A DNA stretch of 64,000 bases from Aeromonas jandaei (lineage in GTDB: Bacteria; Pseudomonadota; Gammaproteobacteria; Enterobacterales; Aeromonadaceae), in contig NZ_CP149571.1 in NCBI RefSeq assembly GCF_037890695.1, positions 944,001-1,008,000 on the forward strand, in the 5' to 3' direction. Shown piece by piece: positions 1-16,019 of the stretch. A model generated the notes under the pieces. It searched no databases. It saw nothing but the letters and a program-made list of their open reading frames with translations, and had not been told where the DNA came from. The position numbers were made by a program, and so were the translations under genes. The number at the start of each line of letters is the position of its first letter. Positions within the stretch are counted from its first letter, which is position 1.

Positions 1-1
1 T

Positions 2-4200
<4,199 letters not shown>

Positions 4201-4280
4201 CAAGCCGCCGGTTCTGCACTGATAAAGCCGGAAGGGCGGGGCTCACCCTACAACCCATGCCCCGCTCTTTCGCTAGATAA

Positions 4281-5747
<1,467 letters not shown>

Positions 5748-5754
5748 GCACTGA

Positions 5755-6162
<408 letters not shown>

Positions 6163-6244
6163 ACGGGATTGCGAGCCGGTGCGGGAGACGGTACCGGTTC
6201 AGCAACGAGGCCGTGCACGCGGCCCGATCATAACAAGAGAGTAA

Positions 6245-7774
<1,530 letters not shown>

Positions 7775-7794
7775 TCGGCTGAGTGAAAACACGG

Positions 7795-7824
7795 AACGGG
7801 CGGCCTTGGTCGCCCGTTTTTTTT
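7795..7824 (+). terminator. Rho-independent terminator after the second permease gene
   Basis: Eight-base stem AACGGGCG (7795-7802) pairs with CGCCCGTT (7811-7818) around an eight-base loop, followed by a run of T to 7824. Confidence 0.85.
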
Positions 7825-7974
7825 ATCCATTTTTAGCCGTTTGGGAGCTGTCAGGGCCGCTTTATCGTCAACTTTTGCTACTAGATATGGCGAAGGCGTT
7901 AAGCATTGATGAACAATTATTCGCCGCTCAACTTTGCGCCTCTCCATTATCGGGGTAAGCTGGAGGTTCGTTTT

Positions 7975-8001
7975 AGCGGGAGGTGCCAGACATCTCCCGC
8001 T
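7975..8001 (+). promoter_or_regulatory. Hairpin in the yfeH upstream region
   Basis: Perfect 8-bp stem AGCGGGAG (7975-7982)/CTCCCGCT (7994-8001) with an 11-base loop, about 70 bases before the yfeH start. It is followed by CTGTTTCTTG, not a clean U tract, so it could be a weak attenuator or simply a structured leader. The rest of the 246 bases between the terminator and yfeH shows no gene. Confidence 0.3.
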
Positions 8002-8070
8002 CTGTTTCTTGTCCTCCCCAATCCTGACTGTCGCCATGGCTGCAGGATGCCCTTCTGATGGAGACCTTTC

Positions 8071-9021
8071 GTGCGTCTGGATCCCTTTACTGTTGTGCTG
8101 ATTGCGGTGGTCACTCTGGCCTCCCTCTTTCCCTTCGAGGGGCAGGTGGCTGTCTGGTTCGGTCTGCTGACCAAGCTGGCGGTGGCGCTCCTGTTCTTCA
8201 TGCATGGCGCCAAGCTGTCGCGCCAGAACCTGCTGGCGGGTCTCGGCCACTGGCGGCTTCATCTGGTGGTGATGCTCAGCACCTTCGTACTGTTTCCGCT
8301 GCTGGGGCTGCTGCTCACCCCGCTGGTGCCGAGCTGGCTGAGCCCGGCCATCTACCTCGGCTTCCTCTATCTCTGCGCTCTGCCTGCCACCGTGCAGTCG
8401 GCCATCGCCTTCACCTCGATGGCGGGGGGCAATGTGTCGGCGGCGGTGTGCAGCGCCTCGGCCTCCAGCATCCTCGGCATCTTCCTCTCGCCGGTGCTGG
8501 TGGGGATGATGATCCACGTGCAGGGGGAGGGGATCGACACCTGGCACTCCATCCAGTCCATCATGATGCAGCTGATGCTGCCGTTCGTGGTGGGCCACCT
8601 GTCGCGCCCGCTCATTGGTCGCTGGGTCGACAGCCACCGTCCGCTCATCGGCAAGCTGGATCAGAGCTCCATCCTGCTGGTGGTCTACGTCGCCTTCAGC
8701 GAGGCGGTGGTGCAGGGGATTTGGCATCAAGTAGGCTGGTACGATCTGGCCAGTATCGTGCTGCTGAGCTGCGTCTTGCTGGCGCTGGTGCTCTGCTGGA
8801 ACGTCTGGATCAGCCGTCGCCTCGGCTTCGACAAGGCGGACGAGATCACCATCGTCTTCTGCGGCTCCAAGAAGAGTCTGGCCAACGGGGTGCCGATGGC
8901 CAACGTCATGTTCCCGGCCGCCAGCGTCGGGGTGATGGTGCTGCCGCTGATGATCTTCCACCAGATCCAGCTGATGGTCTGCGCCGTGCTGGCGCGCCGC
9001 TATCACGAGCAGGGGCATTGA
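8071..9021 (+). CDS. yfeH: YfeH-type bile acid:sodium symporter family protein
   Basis: A 316-residue membrane protein of the bile acid:sodium symporter/arsenical resistance (BASS) superfamily, SBF-like branch, with about nine or ten hydrophobic segments. It closely follows E. coli YfeH: FFMHGAKLSR, HWRLHLVVMLSTFVLFP, ATVQSAIAFTSMAGGNV, ADEITIVFCGSKKSLANG. The repeated Ser/Thr/Asn-rich discontinuous helices are the sodium- and substrate-binding crossover of the family. The natural substrate is not known. I choose GTG 8071; an upstream ATG at 8058 is in another frame. It is monocistronic between two terminators. Confidence 0.85.
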   Translation: MRLDPFTVVLIAVVTLASLFPFEGQVAVWFGLLTKLAVALLFFMHGAKLSRQNLLAGLGHWRLHLVVMLSTFVLFPLLGLLLTPLVPSWLSPAIYLGFLYLCALPATVQSAIAFTSMAGGNVSAAVCSASASSILGIFLSPVLVGMMIHVQGEGIDTWHSIQSIMMQLMLPFVVGHLSRPLIGRWVDSHRPLIGKLDQSSILLVVYVAFSEAVVQGIWHQVGWYDLASIVLLSCVLLALVLCWNVWISRRLGFDKADEITIVFCGSKKSLANGVPMANVMFPAASVGVMVLPLMIFHQIQLMVCAVLARRYHEQGH

Positions 9022-9048
9022 TACTCGCGCCGTTTTGACAGCCATAAC

Positions 9049-9078
9049 AAGAGGGAGGCCCGTTGGCCTCCCTCTTTT
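9049..9078 (+). terminator. Intrinsic terminator between yfeH and ovoA
   Basis: Ten-base stem GAGGGAGGCC (9051-9060)/GGCCTCCCTC (9065-9074) with loop CGTT and a short T run. It serves yfeH; on the other strand, after ovoA, the hairpin is the same but the T tract is poorer. Confidence 0.85.
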
Positions 9079-9100
9079 CATCTGCATGCAGATCGGCGGA

Positions 9101-11251
9101 TTAGCGTTTGCGCCAGACGGTGAGCTGCGCCACCGTGTGCTGGTACTTGCGGGCGGTCTCGCGGATGACGAAGGGCACACCCCGCGGCGGGCAGTGCTCC
9201 TCGAACTCCGCCGCCAGCAGCCGTTGCAGCGCCTGATAGGTGGTGAGCGCCTCGCCGTTTTCGCGAATGCCGCCGAGCCAGTTGGCGGGCGGGGTATATT
9301 CCGCCAGCCAGGTATAGGGGCTGGTGAGCACCAGCAGGCCACCGCTGCGCAGCCGGGGAGCTATGTCCCGCAGGAAGCGGGCGGGCTCCCGCAGCCGGTC
9401 GATCAGATTGGAGGCGAGCACCAGATCGTAGTGGTCATATTTGGGCTTGAGGTTGCAGGCATCCCCCTGACTGAAGTGGATGCGCTCAGCCTGACTTGCC
9501 CCCAGCCCGTGGCTCGACAGGCGCGCCTCGCAATACTCCACCAGTTCACCCTCCAGCGGAATGGCGTAGCGGAAGCTGTCCTGACTGGCGAGGGCCAGCG
9601 CCACATCGATGAAGCGGGCCGAGTAGTCCACCCCGTCCACATGCTGGAAGTGGCGGGCCAGTTCGAAGCTGGCGCGGCCGGTGGCGCAGCCGATATCCAG
9701 CGCCCGCTGGTGGTTGCTGCAGAGCTCGCCAGCAAGATCAGCAAGCGTCTTGGCGTAGTTGGCTACCCCGAAGTGGCTCGGGCCGTACTGGAAGTCGAGA
9801 TATTGAGCGACCAGCGTGTCGGTTTCATAGGGATTCACGATAACGGGTTCCTGATAACGGGAGACCAGATAGCGGAAACCCGCATGCTGGAAGAAGTGAC
9901 GCCGGAAGGCGTAACGGGATGATTTGAGCGCTTCGTTACCCGTGCTGATCCAGCTGCCGCCCTTGATCAGGGTGTGCTTGCCATCAAAGGTAGGGGTGGA
10001 GAAGTCGTCGTAGAGCGGGTGGATTTTAAAGCCGTCGAAGCCATCGATGGCGGTGCTGGTCCACTGCCAGACATTGCCCACCAGATCGAAGAACTCCCCT
10101 TGCGGGCAGGCATCCACCGGGCAGGAGGAGGCGAAGCGGGTCAGATTGATATTGCCGGGTGCCTGCGTCCAGTCCGGCTGATCGCCGGGTAGCTGTTCGC
10201 GCAGCAGCTGCCACTCTGCCTCGCTCGGCAGCTGGATGGGGAGTCCGGTCCGGGCCGCCTGCCAGCGACAGAAGGCTGCCGCCTCCAGCTGATTCACCTC
10301 GACCGGCCAGTCCCATGGCATGGCGACCTGCTCGGTCATCAGCCGCAGCTGCAATTGCCCGGGCTCGGCGGGGTCACCCACCCAGAAGGTGGGCATCTGC
10401 GCCTTGGCGTACTGGCACCAGCCCCATCCCTCCTCATCCCACCACTGTTGCTGGCCATAGCCGCCCGCATGGACGAAGGCGAGGTACTCGGCATTGCTCA
10501 CCAGCATGCGGCTGGCCTGAAACGGGGCCAGCTCGATATGGCGCTCGCCATATTCGTTGTCCCAGCCGTAGGTGGCGTCCTGCTTGCCAAGGCGCACCTT
10601 GCCGCCGGCCACCGGCAGGAGACTGTTTGCTGGCACCTGATCAATGCGGTGGCGTGCTTCGGGGCAGGCGGGCCAATAAGGCTGCGGTCGCACCCAGGCG
10701 AGTGGCAGCTGGCGGATCAGCACGCTGGAGGTCTCGAGGTGGATTCGCTCGTGCTCTATCCCCATCAGGATGACCCAGGCCGGGCTCTGCCAGTCGATGG
10801 GCAGGGTGAGCGGCATCTGGCGAATAAAATCGCCCACCAGCGTACGGACTTTGGCCCGATAGCTGCGCAGCTCGCTGACTTTGGGCCAGTCGTAGTGGGT
10901 CTCGTCCAGATCGTCCCAGCTCATTTCGTCCACCCCGATGGCGACCATGGCCTCGATGCGGGCATCCAGCCGCTGGTCGATCAGGCGCGCCGCCAGCAGC
11001 TTGTTGATGAAGAAGGCGGCGGTGTGACCGTAGTAGAAGATGAGCGGATGGCGCAGCGGGATCGCCTTGTTGAACCAGGCCCGCTCATCGGCCAGACAGT
11101 CGAACAGTGAGTCGTAGAGATCGAAGGTCTGGCAGAAGTAGGCGAGCAGCTCGCGCCGTTTCTGCTCGGGATCGCTGCCGGTCAGCAACGGGGTGCGAGT
11201 CGGCTCCGGCAGACCGGTGGCAGTGGAATAGAGAGGGCTTGCTTGGGTCAC
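9101..11251 (-). CDS. ovoA: Ovothiol synthase OvoA (5-histidylcysteine sulfoxide synthase with methyltransferase domain)
   Basis: A 716-residue three-domain protein. Residues about 35-180 are a DinB-type domain with the iron-ligand motif HxxxHxE (H167, H171, E173 in EHERIHLETSS). Residues about 200-440 are an FGE-sulfatase/EgtB-like domain (GNVWQWT, GGSWISTGNEALKSSRYAFR). The last 230 residues are a SAM-dependent methyltransferase (ALDIGCATGRASFEL). This architecture is that of OvoA, which couples cysteine to histidine C5 with oxygen and later N-methylates mercaptohistidine to ovothiol A. The start is taken as GTG 11251, seven bases after AAGGAG; the frame stays open for 26 codons further upstream. 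The partner lyase OvoB is not in the window. Confidence 0.92.
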   Translation of the reverse strand: MTQASPLYSTATGLPEPTRTPLLTGSDPEQKRRELLAYFCQTFDLYDSLFDCLADERAWFNKAIPLRHPLIFYYGHTAAFFINKLLAARLIDQRLDARIEAMVAIGVDEMSWDDLDETHYDWPKVSELRSYRAKVRTLVGDFIRQMPLTLPIDWQSPAWVILMGIEHERIHLETSSVLIRQLPLAWVRPQPYWPACPEARHRIDQVPANSLLPVAGGKVRLGKQDATYGWDNEYGERHIELAPFQASRMLVSNAEYLAFVHAGGYGQQQWWDEEGWGWCQYAKAQMPTFWVGDPAEPGQLQLRLMTEQVAMPWDWPVEVNQLEAAAFCRWQAARTGLPIQLPSEAEWQLLREQLPGDQPDWTQAPGNINLTRFASSCPVDACPQGEFFDLVGNVWQWTSTAIDGFDGFKIHPLYDDFSTPTFDGKHTLIKGGSWISTGNEALKSSRYAFRRHFFQHAGFRYLVSRYQEPVIVNPYETDTLVAQYLDFQYGPSHFGVANYAKTLADLAGELCSNHQRALDIGCATGRASFELARHFQHVDGVDYSARFIDVALALASQDSFRYAIPLEGELVEYCEARLSSHGLGASQAERIHFSQGDACNLKPKYDHYDLVLASNLIDRLREPARFLRDIAPRLRSGGLLVLTSPYTWLAEYTPPANWLGGIRENGEALTTYQALQRLLAAEFEEHCPPRGVPFVIRETARKYQHTVAQLTVWRKR

Positions 11252-11646
11252 GCTCTGACTCCTTGTTGGCAGTGAAGACTGACAAGACAGTGGTAATGAC
11301 ATTACCGCAATGGAGAGCTTGGTACGCACGAAGTACCACTATTGGCTCAACAGACCGGCAGGGCAATCCAAAACTTCCACGGCTTGTCAGCGTAGCGACC
11401 TCGCGAACGGCTCGCCAGCCAGCTCTCCACCTGCCTGTTAGGGGGTGGTCAGATTCGCCAAATGGTGGTCTAAATGGCTCTTTTTAATGCGTGCCACTTC
11501 TTACTGTTGATTTTATTTTTATTGAAAATCATATGGTTATCTTATGGCATGGCCATTGCTATCTGTGGTTTCATACGGCCTCTATTTTTGTGGTTTCGAA
11601 CAGGGCCTGTCAGGTGGCTTATCAATAAATAAAAAGGAGAACAGTT
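11252..11646. other. Intergenic region between ovoA and the lipoprotein gene
   Basis: About 395 bases that must hold divergent promoters. No gene is supported. A perfect inverted repeat TGATTTT-N10-AAAATCA lies at 11509-11531 in an AT-rich patch about 115 bases before the lipoprotein gene and could be an operator or promoter-proximal element. A long run of low-complexity short frames here has no ribosome sites. Confidence 0.5.
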
Positions 11647-12369
11647 ATGCGGTGGATGATTGGCGTCTTGGTGGCGCTGGTGATGGGAGGTTGCAACGTC
11701 TTTGCCGACACCGAGATCAAGGGGGAAGGTGTCCCGGTCGAGCGCCAGCAGGCACTGGGCGAGCGGGTGACCCGGGTGCTGGCGGGAACTCCAGCTACCC
11801 TCCATCTGGTGGCGGGCGAGCAGCGCGGCATCCTGATCAAGGGGCAGGCAAATCTCTTGCCGTATCTGGAGCTGACCGAGCGCGGCAGCAAGCTGGAGAT
11901 CGAGGTGAAGGAGGGTTACCGACTGCGGCCTACCGAACCGCTGGAGATCACCATCACCCTGCCAGAGCTCAGTGAAATGGCGCTGGCAGGTACCGGCAAC
12001 GGCGATCTGAGCTGCTTCAAGGGTGAGGCGCTGGAGCTGTCGGTGGCGGGAACAGGTGGGATCGTCGCCAGCCAGCTGGAGGTACAGCGATTGAAAGGCA
12101 ATATCGCTGGTGCAGGTAGCATGGATCTGGGGAGCGGCTCTGCCGCCAGCATCGAGCTGAACATTGCCGGTGCTGGCGATGTGCTGGGCAGCGAAATGCG
12201 TGGCAACGAGGTCGAGGTCAATATCGCCGGCAGCGGTGATGTGGAGGTGCGGGCCCAGAAAACCCTCAAGATCGGCATCGCAGGCACTGGCAACATCACC
12301 TACTGGGGTGACCCCGAGGTGGAGCAGCAGATCGTGGGCTCCGGCGGGGTGACCCGCGCGGGCAGCTGA
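11647..12369 (+). CDS. Putative lipoprotein with head-GIN (DUF2807) beta-helix domain
   Basis: A 240-residue protein with a short signal sequence ending in a lipobox-like VMGGC, so probably a lipid-anchored cell-envelope protein. The rest has the head-GIN/DUF2807 pattern: ETLPELSEMALAGTG is followed by degenerate repeats with an AGTG/AGAG/AGSG turn roughly every 15-25 residues (for example LAGTGNGDL, VAGTGGI, IAGAGSM, IAGAGDVLG, IAGSGDVEV, IAGTGNITY), typical of a right-handed beta-helix. Function is unknown; related domains sit in putative adhesins and outer-surface proteins. AAAAGGAGAAC gives the ribosome site for ATG 11647. It stands alone, followed by a terminator. Confidence 0.75.
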   Translation: MRWMIGVLVALVMGGCNVFADTEIKGEGVPVERQQALGERVTRVLAGTPATLHLVAGEQRGILIKGQANLLPYLELTERGSKLEIEVKEGYRLRPTEPLEITITLPELSEMALAGTGNGDLSCFKGEALELSVAGTGGIVASQLEVQRLKGNIAGAGSMDLGSGSAASIELNIAGAGDVLGSEMRGNEVEVNIAGSGDVEVRAQKTLKIGIAGTGNITYWGDPEVEQQIVGSGGVTRAGS

Positions 12370-12392
12370 AGCCAACCGATCACCACAACTGA

Positions 12393-12420
12393 AACAGGCC
12401 CGCAACGGGCCTGTTTTGTT
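12393..12420 (+). terminator. Intrinsic terminator after the head-GIN lipoprotein gene
   Basis: Ten-base perfect stem AACAGGCCCG/CGGGCCTGTT (12393-12402, 12406-12415) with a CAA loop and T-rich tail. Confidence 0.88.
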
Positions 12421-12566
12421 TTTTCCAACATGGCGCGACTCCCCGTGCCATTTGTGCAAATTCTGCATAAGTGATGTTCCGGCCCGCCGGTTTTTCAATA
12501 CATCCCGCTCCTTAATAATGCGCCTCATCCGCTACGGCGAACTTATCAACTACTGAGGCGTCACTG

Positions 12567-12932
12567 ATGACTACATCATTACCTTTTGCAAATGCCGTGC
12601 TCGATGATCAGGCTCTGGTCAGCGGGCTCAAATCCATCCACCCGACCTGGGGCGACATGACGGTCCGCGTGGCCGGCGAAGCCTGGGGCATGCCGCTGCT
12701 CGACCAGAAGAGCAAGGCGCTCATCACCATCGCCATCGACCAGATGGCCCTCAACGTCAGCGGTGAAGGCAACCCCTTCGCAGCTCATGTCGATATGGCA
12801 CTCAAGCAGGGGGCGACATGGCAGGAGCTCGAAGAGCTGATCGTCTTTGCATCTGTCTATACCGGCTTCAACAAGGGGGCGACCACCATGGGGGCGCTCA
12901 ACAAATTGCGTCACGAGCGGGGGGATATCTGA
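12567..12932 (+). CDS. Carboxymuconolactone decarboxylase family protein
   Basis: A 121-residue AhpD-like/CMD-family protein. The core ALITIAIDQ...NPFAAHVDMALKQGATWQELEELIVFASVYTGFNKG is the family's all-helical signature. It lacks the CxxC of AhpD peroxidase-like members, so a gamma-carboxymuconolactone decarboxylase-like or purely structural role is more likely than peroxidase activity. It is the first gene of a tightly packed operon; its TGA overlaps the next ATG (TGATG at 12930-12934). The true substrate is unknown. Confidence 0.8.
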   Translation: MTTSLPFANAVLDDQALVSGLKSIHPTWGDMTVRVAGEAWGMPLLDQKSKALITIAIDQMALNVSGEGNPFAAHVDMALKQGATWQELEELIVFASVYTGFNKGATTMGALNKLRHERGDI

Positions 12933-13447
12933 TGGCCATTCCAGGACTGAAAAAGCCCGATCATATCGGCTTTACCGTGCCCAATCTGGCAGAAGCGATC
13001 GCCTTCTTTCGCGACCACTTCGATTTCGAGCTGGCCTATGAGTTCGGGCCCTTTGTGGCGAGCGACAACTGGATGGCGGAGCACCTCAACGTGAATGCCC
13101 GCGCCGAGATCACCCGCATTGCGGTGATGAATGCCAAAGGGATCAATCTGGAGATCTTCGAGTTCGCCAGCAATATCGAGCGCAACCTCAAGGCTCCCAA
13201 CAACGCCGATATCGGTGGCCACCATCTCGCCTTCTATGTGGATGACATGGTGGCGGCAGTGGCCTACCTGAAGGAGCAGGGGATCGCCGTGCTGGGTGAG
13301 CCGACCTGCATGACGGAGGGGCCGACAGCAGGGGAGTCCTGGGTCTATTTTCTTGCGCCATGGGGCATGCAGCTGGAGCTGGTCTCCTATCCGCAGGGTA
13401 AGGCCTATAGCCGTCAATCACTCGTCGCCCTGTTTGATCCACGATGA
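12932..13447 (+). CDS. VOC-superfamily (glyoxalase/dioxygenase-like) protein
   Basis: A 171-residue protein of the vicinal oxygen chelate fold. It opens with KKPDHIGFTVPNLAEAIAFFRDHFDFELAYE and contains a second half ADIGGHHLAFYVDDMVAAVAYLKEQGI...GESWVYFLAPWGMQLELVSYP. H12 (PDHIGF), a His in GGHHLAF and the Glu of MQLELV are placed as the usual metal ligands. Family members are glyoxalases, ring-cleaving dioxygenases or fosfomycin-resistance-like enzymes. Translationally coupled on both sides: it overlaps the preceding stop by one base and the following start (13444) by four. Confidence 0.8.
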   Translation: MAIPGLKKPDHIGFTVPNLAEAIAFFRDHFDFELAYEFGPFVASDNWMAEHLNVNARAEITRIAVMNAKGINLEIFEFASNIERNLKAPNNADIGGHHLAFYVDDMVAAVAYLKEQGIAVLGEPTCMTEGPTAGESWVYFLAPWGMQLELVSYPQGKAYSRQSLVALFDPR

Positions 13448-13884
13448 ACGCGCTCCCGGTTTTGCTAATCGTGATGGCCGGCATGGGCCTCTCCTTCGAA
13501 GCGGGCCTGTTGGGCCCCCTTGGTGAACAGGTGGGCCATCTGTGGGCCACCCTGAGCATCTTCGGCGTGGGGGCTGCACTGCTCTGGCTGATCCGTTTCT
13601 TCACGGTGCGGGGGCCATCCACAGGGTGGCATGGGGTGCCGAAATGGCAGCTGATCGGTGGCTTGCTCGGCCCCGTCTATGTGGTGGCGCTCACTCTCTC
13701 GATCCCCATGCTGGGGGTAGCGATGACGATGATCTGCGTCCTGCTGGGGCAGGTGACCAAGAGCTTTGCCATCGACTACTTCGGCTGGTTTGGTATGCCG
13801 AAACGGGCAACCCGTCCTCTGCGGCTGGTGGCACTTGGCTGCATCGCGCTGGCGCTGCTGTTTACCTATCTGGGAGCAAACTGA
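13444..13884 (+). CDS. DUF606/YdcZ-family half-size membrane transporter (first of pair)
   Basis: A 146-residue protein with about five hydrophobic segments and the conserved VPKWQLIGGLLGPVYVVALTLSIPMLGVAMTMICVLLGQVTKSFAIDYFGWFG core of the DUF606 (YdcZ) family of the drug/metabolite transporter superfamily. Members are half the size of EamA transporters and often come as adjacent pairs acting as presumed heterodimers. Here the next gene encodes the partner and begins at the last base of this one. Substrate unknown. Confidence 0.8.
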   Translation: MNALPVLLIVMAGMGLSFEAGLLGPLGEQVGHLWATLSIFGVGAALLWLIRFFTVRGPSTGWHGVPKWQLIGGLLGPVYVVALTLSIPMLGVAMTMICVLLGQVTKSFAIDYFGWFGMPKRATRPLRLVALGCIALALLFTYLGAN

Positions 13885-14342
13885 TGGTGCAGATTATCGT
13901 GTTGGCCATCGTCTCCGGCATGGCGCTCAGCGCCCAGGCGGCGATCAATGGTCAGTTGGGATCGCGGGTCGGTGTGGTGCAGAGTTCGCTGCTCACCTTC
14001 ACCATGGGCACTGTGGTGACCGCCCTGCTGATCTTCTTCTTTGAGCCGCCCTATCAGGCGACCCTGCTCAGCGTGCCGAAGTGGCAGCTGGCCGGTGCCC
14101 TGTTCGGCATTGTCTACATGGTGGTGATGGTCGCGGCCATTCCACGGGTAGGGGTCGCCATCGCCACTGTGGCCACCATTCTGGGCCAGATGGTGATGAG
14201 TCTGGTGATCGATACCATGGGCTGGCTGGGCAATGCCCCCATTCCCCTCAACTACTGGCGCCTTGCCGCCATGATGGCCGTCGCTGCGGCGCTGCTCTGC
14301 ATCTATCTGGCGAACCGACAACAGGAACAAGTAAATGAGTGA
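13884..14342 (+). CDS. DUF606/YdcZ-family half-size membrane transporter (second of pair)
   Basis: A 152-residue paralogue of the preceding protein: VPKWQLAGALFGIVYMVVMVAAIPRVGVAIATVATILGQMVMSLVIDTMGWLG aligns segment for segment. The N-terminus MVQIIVLAIVSGMALSAQAAINGQLGSRVG is the typical opening of the family. It starts on the shared A of TGATG (13882-13886) and its end overlaps the next gene by eight bases, so stoichiometric coupled synthesis of the pair is likely. Confidence 0.8.
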   Translation: MVQIIVLAIVSGMALSAQAAINGQLGSRVGVVQSSLLTFTMGTVVTALLIFFFEPPYQATLLSVPKWQLAGALFGIVYMVVMVAAIPRVGVAIATVATILGQMVMSLVIDTMGWLGNAPIPLNYWRLAAMMAVAAALLCIYLANRQQEQVNE

Positions 14343-14664
14343 ACAGGCAACAACCCTGATGGTCTTTTTCAATCTCAAACCGGGGACGAACGAGGCGGAT
14401 TATCTGGTGTGGGCACGGGAGGTCGATCTGCCCACCGTGAACCGGCTCAACAGCGTCACCTCGTTCGAGGTGTTCAAGGGGCTGAAGATGCTGGGGCAGC
14501 AGAGTGCCTCGCCGTGGGACTACTTCGAAGTGATCCACATCGGGTCGGAGACGCAATTTCTGCAGGAGATCCAGAGTGCGCAGATGCAGCAGGTGATCCG
14601 TCAATTCGAAACCTTTGCCGCGGATGCCCACTTTATCTGCACCCGGGACATCACCACGCTGTAG
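14335..14664 (+). CDS. HapK/RedY-like small protein
   Basis: A 109-residue dimeric alpha+beta-barrel-type protein whose pattern (LMVFFNLKPGTNEADYLVWAREVDLPTVNRLNSVTSFEVFKGL...DYFEVIHI) matches the RedY/HapK family, first noted in prodigiosin gene clusters. No catalytic role is established for the family as a whole. Here no pigment genes are adjacent; the context is the CMD-VOC-transporter operon, overlapping the second DUF606 gene by eight bases. Confidence 0.75.
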   Translation: MSEQATTLMVFFNLKPGTNEADYLVWAREVDLPTVNRLNSVTSFEVFKGLKMLGQQSASPWDYFEVIHIGSETQFLQEIQSAQMQQVIRQFETFAADAHFICTRDITTL

Positions 14665-14734
14665 CCGGCTCGCCAGTGGTGAAGGGGATACCACTTCTTG
14701 CCACTGGCTTGGCTGCCACAACATCAGAGGCTTT

Positions 14735-14950
14735 ATGAAAAAACAGCTTGGCGAATACCTGCACGTGCTGGCCATCATCTTTCCGCTGACGCTGCTGATC
14801 CCGCGCTGGATGGCGCCGCTGCTGGCAAGATGGCAGCTCGACCCCGCCGCACCAGTCGCAGTGTTGCTCATCGACAGCGTGATCGTGGCCTGCGCCGTCT
14901 TTGTCTTGCTGCCGGCGCTGCACAAGCTGACCGGCAGGCTGTCTGGCTAA
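14735..14950 (+). CDS. Small two-helix membrane protein
   Basis: A 71-residue protein beginning MKKQLGEYLHVLAIIFPLTLLIP with two predicted transmembrane helices (about residues 9-30 and 44-65). It is the last gene of the operon, 70 bases after the HapK-like gene, with GAGG six bases before ATG 14735. I do not recognise a family with confidence; several small DUF families of this shape exist. Its end overlaps the end of the convergent LysR gene by four bases. Confidence 0.6.
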   Translation: MKKQLGEYLHVLAIIFPLTLLIPRWMAPLLARWQLDPAAPVAVLLIDSVIVACAVFVLLPALHKLTGRLSG

Positions 14951-15876
14951 ACCTGTCTGGCATCCCAGTAGCAGGGAGAGCCATATTTTCCCGCCAGAAA
15001 ATCGATCACCACCCTCACCTTGGCGGCGAGCTGGTCGGTCTCCAGATAGAGCGCGCTGATCACCTGCTGCTCCACGCTGGTGGAGACGGTGAACCGGGTC
15101 ATGATCGGCTTGAGCCGCCCGGTTTTCAGCTCCTCGCCGATGAGCCAGGTGGGGAACACCACAATCCCGGCACCCGCCACCGCGCCGGCAACCAGGGTAT
15201 CGGCATTGTTGCTGTAGAGGGTGCCGCTCACCTCATAGGGTTGCAGCTGCTCCTGGCCGATGAACCAGCGTTGCAGGCCATTGCTCCCCTTGAAGACCAG
15301 ACAGTTGTGCTGCGCCAGCTCATCCGGGCTGGCCGGTTCGCCATGGCGATTGAGGTAGTCGGGGCTGGCCGCCATCACGTAGTGCTGCTGGCCAAACTGT
15401 TTCATCCGCAGGGAGGAGTCTTGCGAGATCCCGATGCGGATCAGCAGGTCGATCGACTCAGCCGCCGGATCGACATAGTGATCCGTCTGCTGCAACTCGA
15501 CCTTGAGCAGGGGGTAGCGCTCCAGCAGTTCGGTCAGATAGGGGGCAATGTGGAGCCGGCCAAAGGCGACCGGCGCGCTGATCCGGATGGTGCCTCTCGG
15601 GGTGTCCGCCCGCTGCTCGATCTGGCCGACCACCCGCTCATACTGCTGGAGGATCTCGGCGCACTGTTTGGCAAAGGCGACCCCCTCCTCGGTAAGGGAG
15701 ATGGAGCGGGTATGGCGGTGCAGCAGTTTGGATCCCACCTTCTCCTCCAGCTGCGCCATCTTGCGCGAGACGGACGAAGGGGTCATATCCTGCCGACGCG
15801 CCACATCTGAAAAGCTGCCAAACCGGGTGGTCATCAGAAACAGCTTTATCTCCAACAACGAAACGTCGTAGTTCAC
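14947..15876 (-). CDS. LysR-family transcriptional regulator
   Basis: A 309-residue regulator with an N-terminal winged helix-turn-helix (LLEIKLFLMTTRFGSFSDVARRQDMTPSSVSRKMAQLEEKVGSKLLHR) and a LysR substrate-binding domain. The start is GTG 15876, five bases after GGAGGA; a further seven codons upstream are open but have no ribosome site. It converges on the CMD-VOC-transporter operon and diverges from the fimbrial genes, so its target is not clear from position. The CrgA/DsdC-like PRGTIRISAPVAFGRLHIAP motif is common to the AaeR/CrgA branch. Confidence 0.85.
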   Translation of the reverse strand: MNYDVSLLEIKLFLMTTRFGSFSDVARRQDMTPSSVSRKMAQLEEKVGSKLLHRHTRSISLTEEGVAFAKQCAEILQQYERVVGQIEQRADTPRGTIRISAPVAFGRLHIAPYLTELLERYPLLKVELQQTDHYVDPAAESIDLLIRIGISQDSSLRMKQFGQQHYVMAASPDYLNRHGEPASPDELAQHNCLVFKGSNGLQRWFIGQEQLQPYEVSGTLYSNNADTLVAGAVAGAGIVVFPTWLIGEELKTGRLKPIMTRFTVSTSVEQQVISALYLETDQLAAKVRVVIDFLAGKYGSPCYWDARQV

Positions 15877-16019
15877 GGGATTCCTCCTCCATCGCAATCC
15901 TCAAGGGTAATCGGCCGACCTTGGCCAGGGCAAGCTGGCGGGTCACTGCAGCAGGATGATGTTCCTCATAACCTGATTTAATAAGGGTAAGCGAGCATTT
16001 ATTTGCCGGAAAGAATGGG

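Noticed and set aside
9035..9922. A 295-codon plus-strand frame opposite the ovoA end
   Set aside because: Shadow of ovoA, starts inside the terminator zone.
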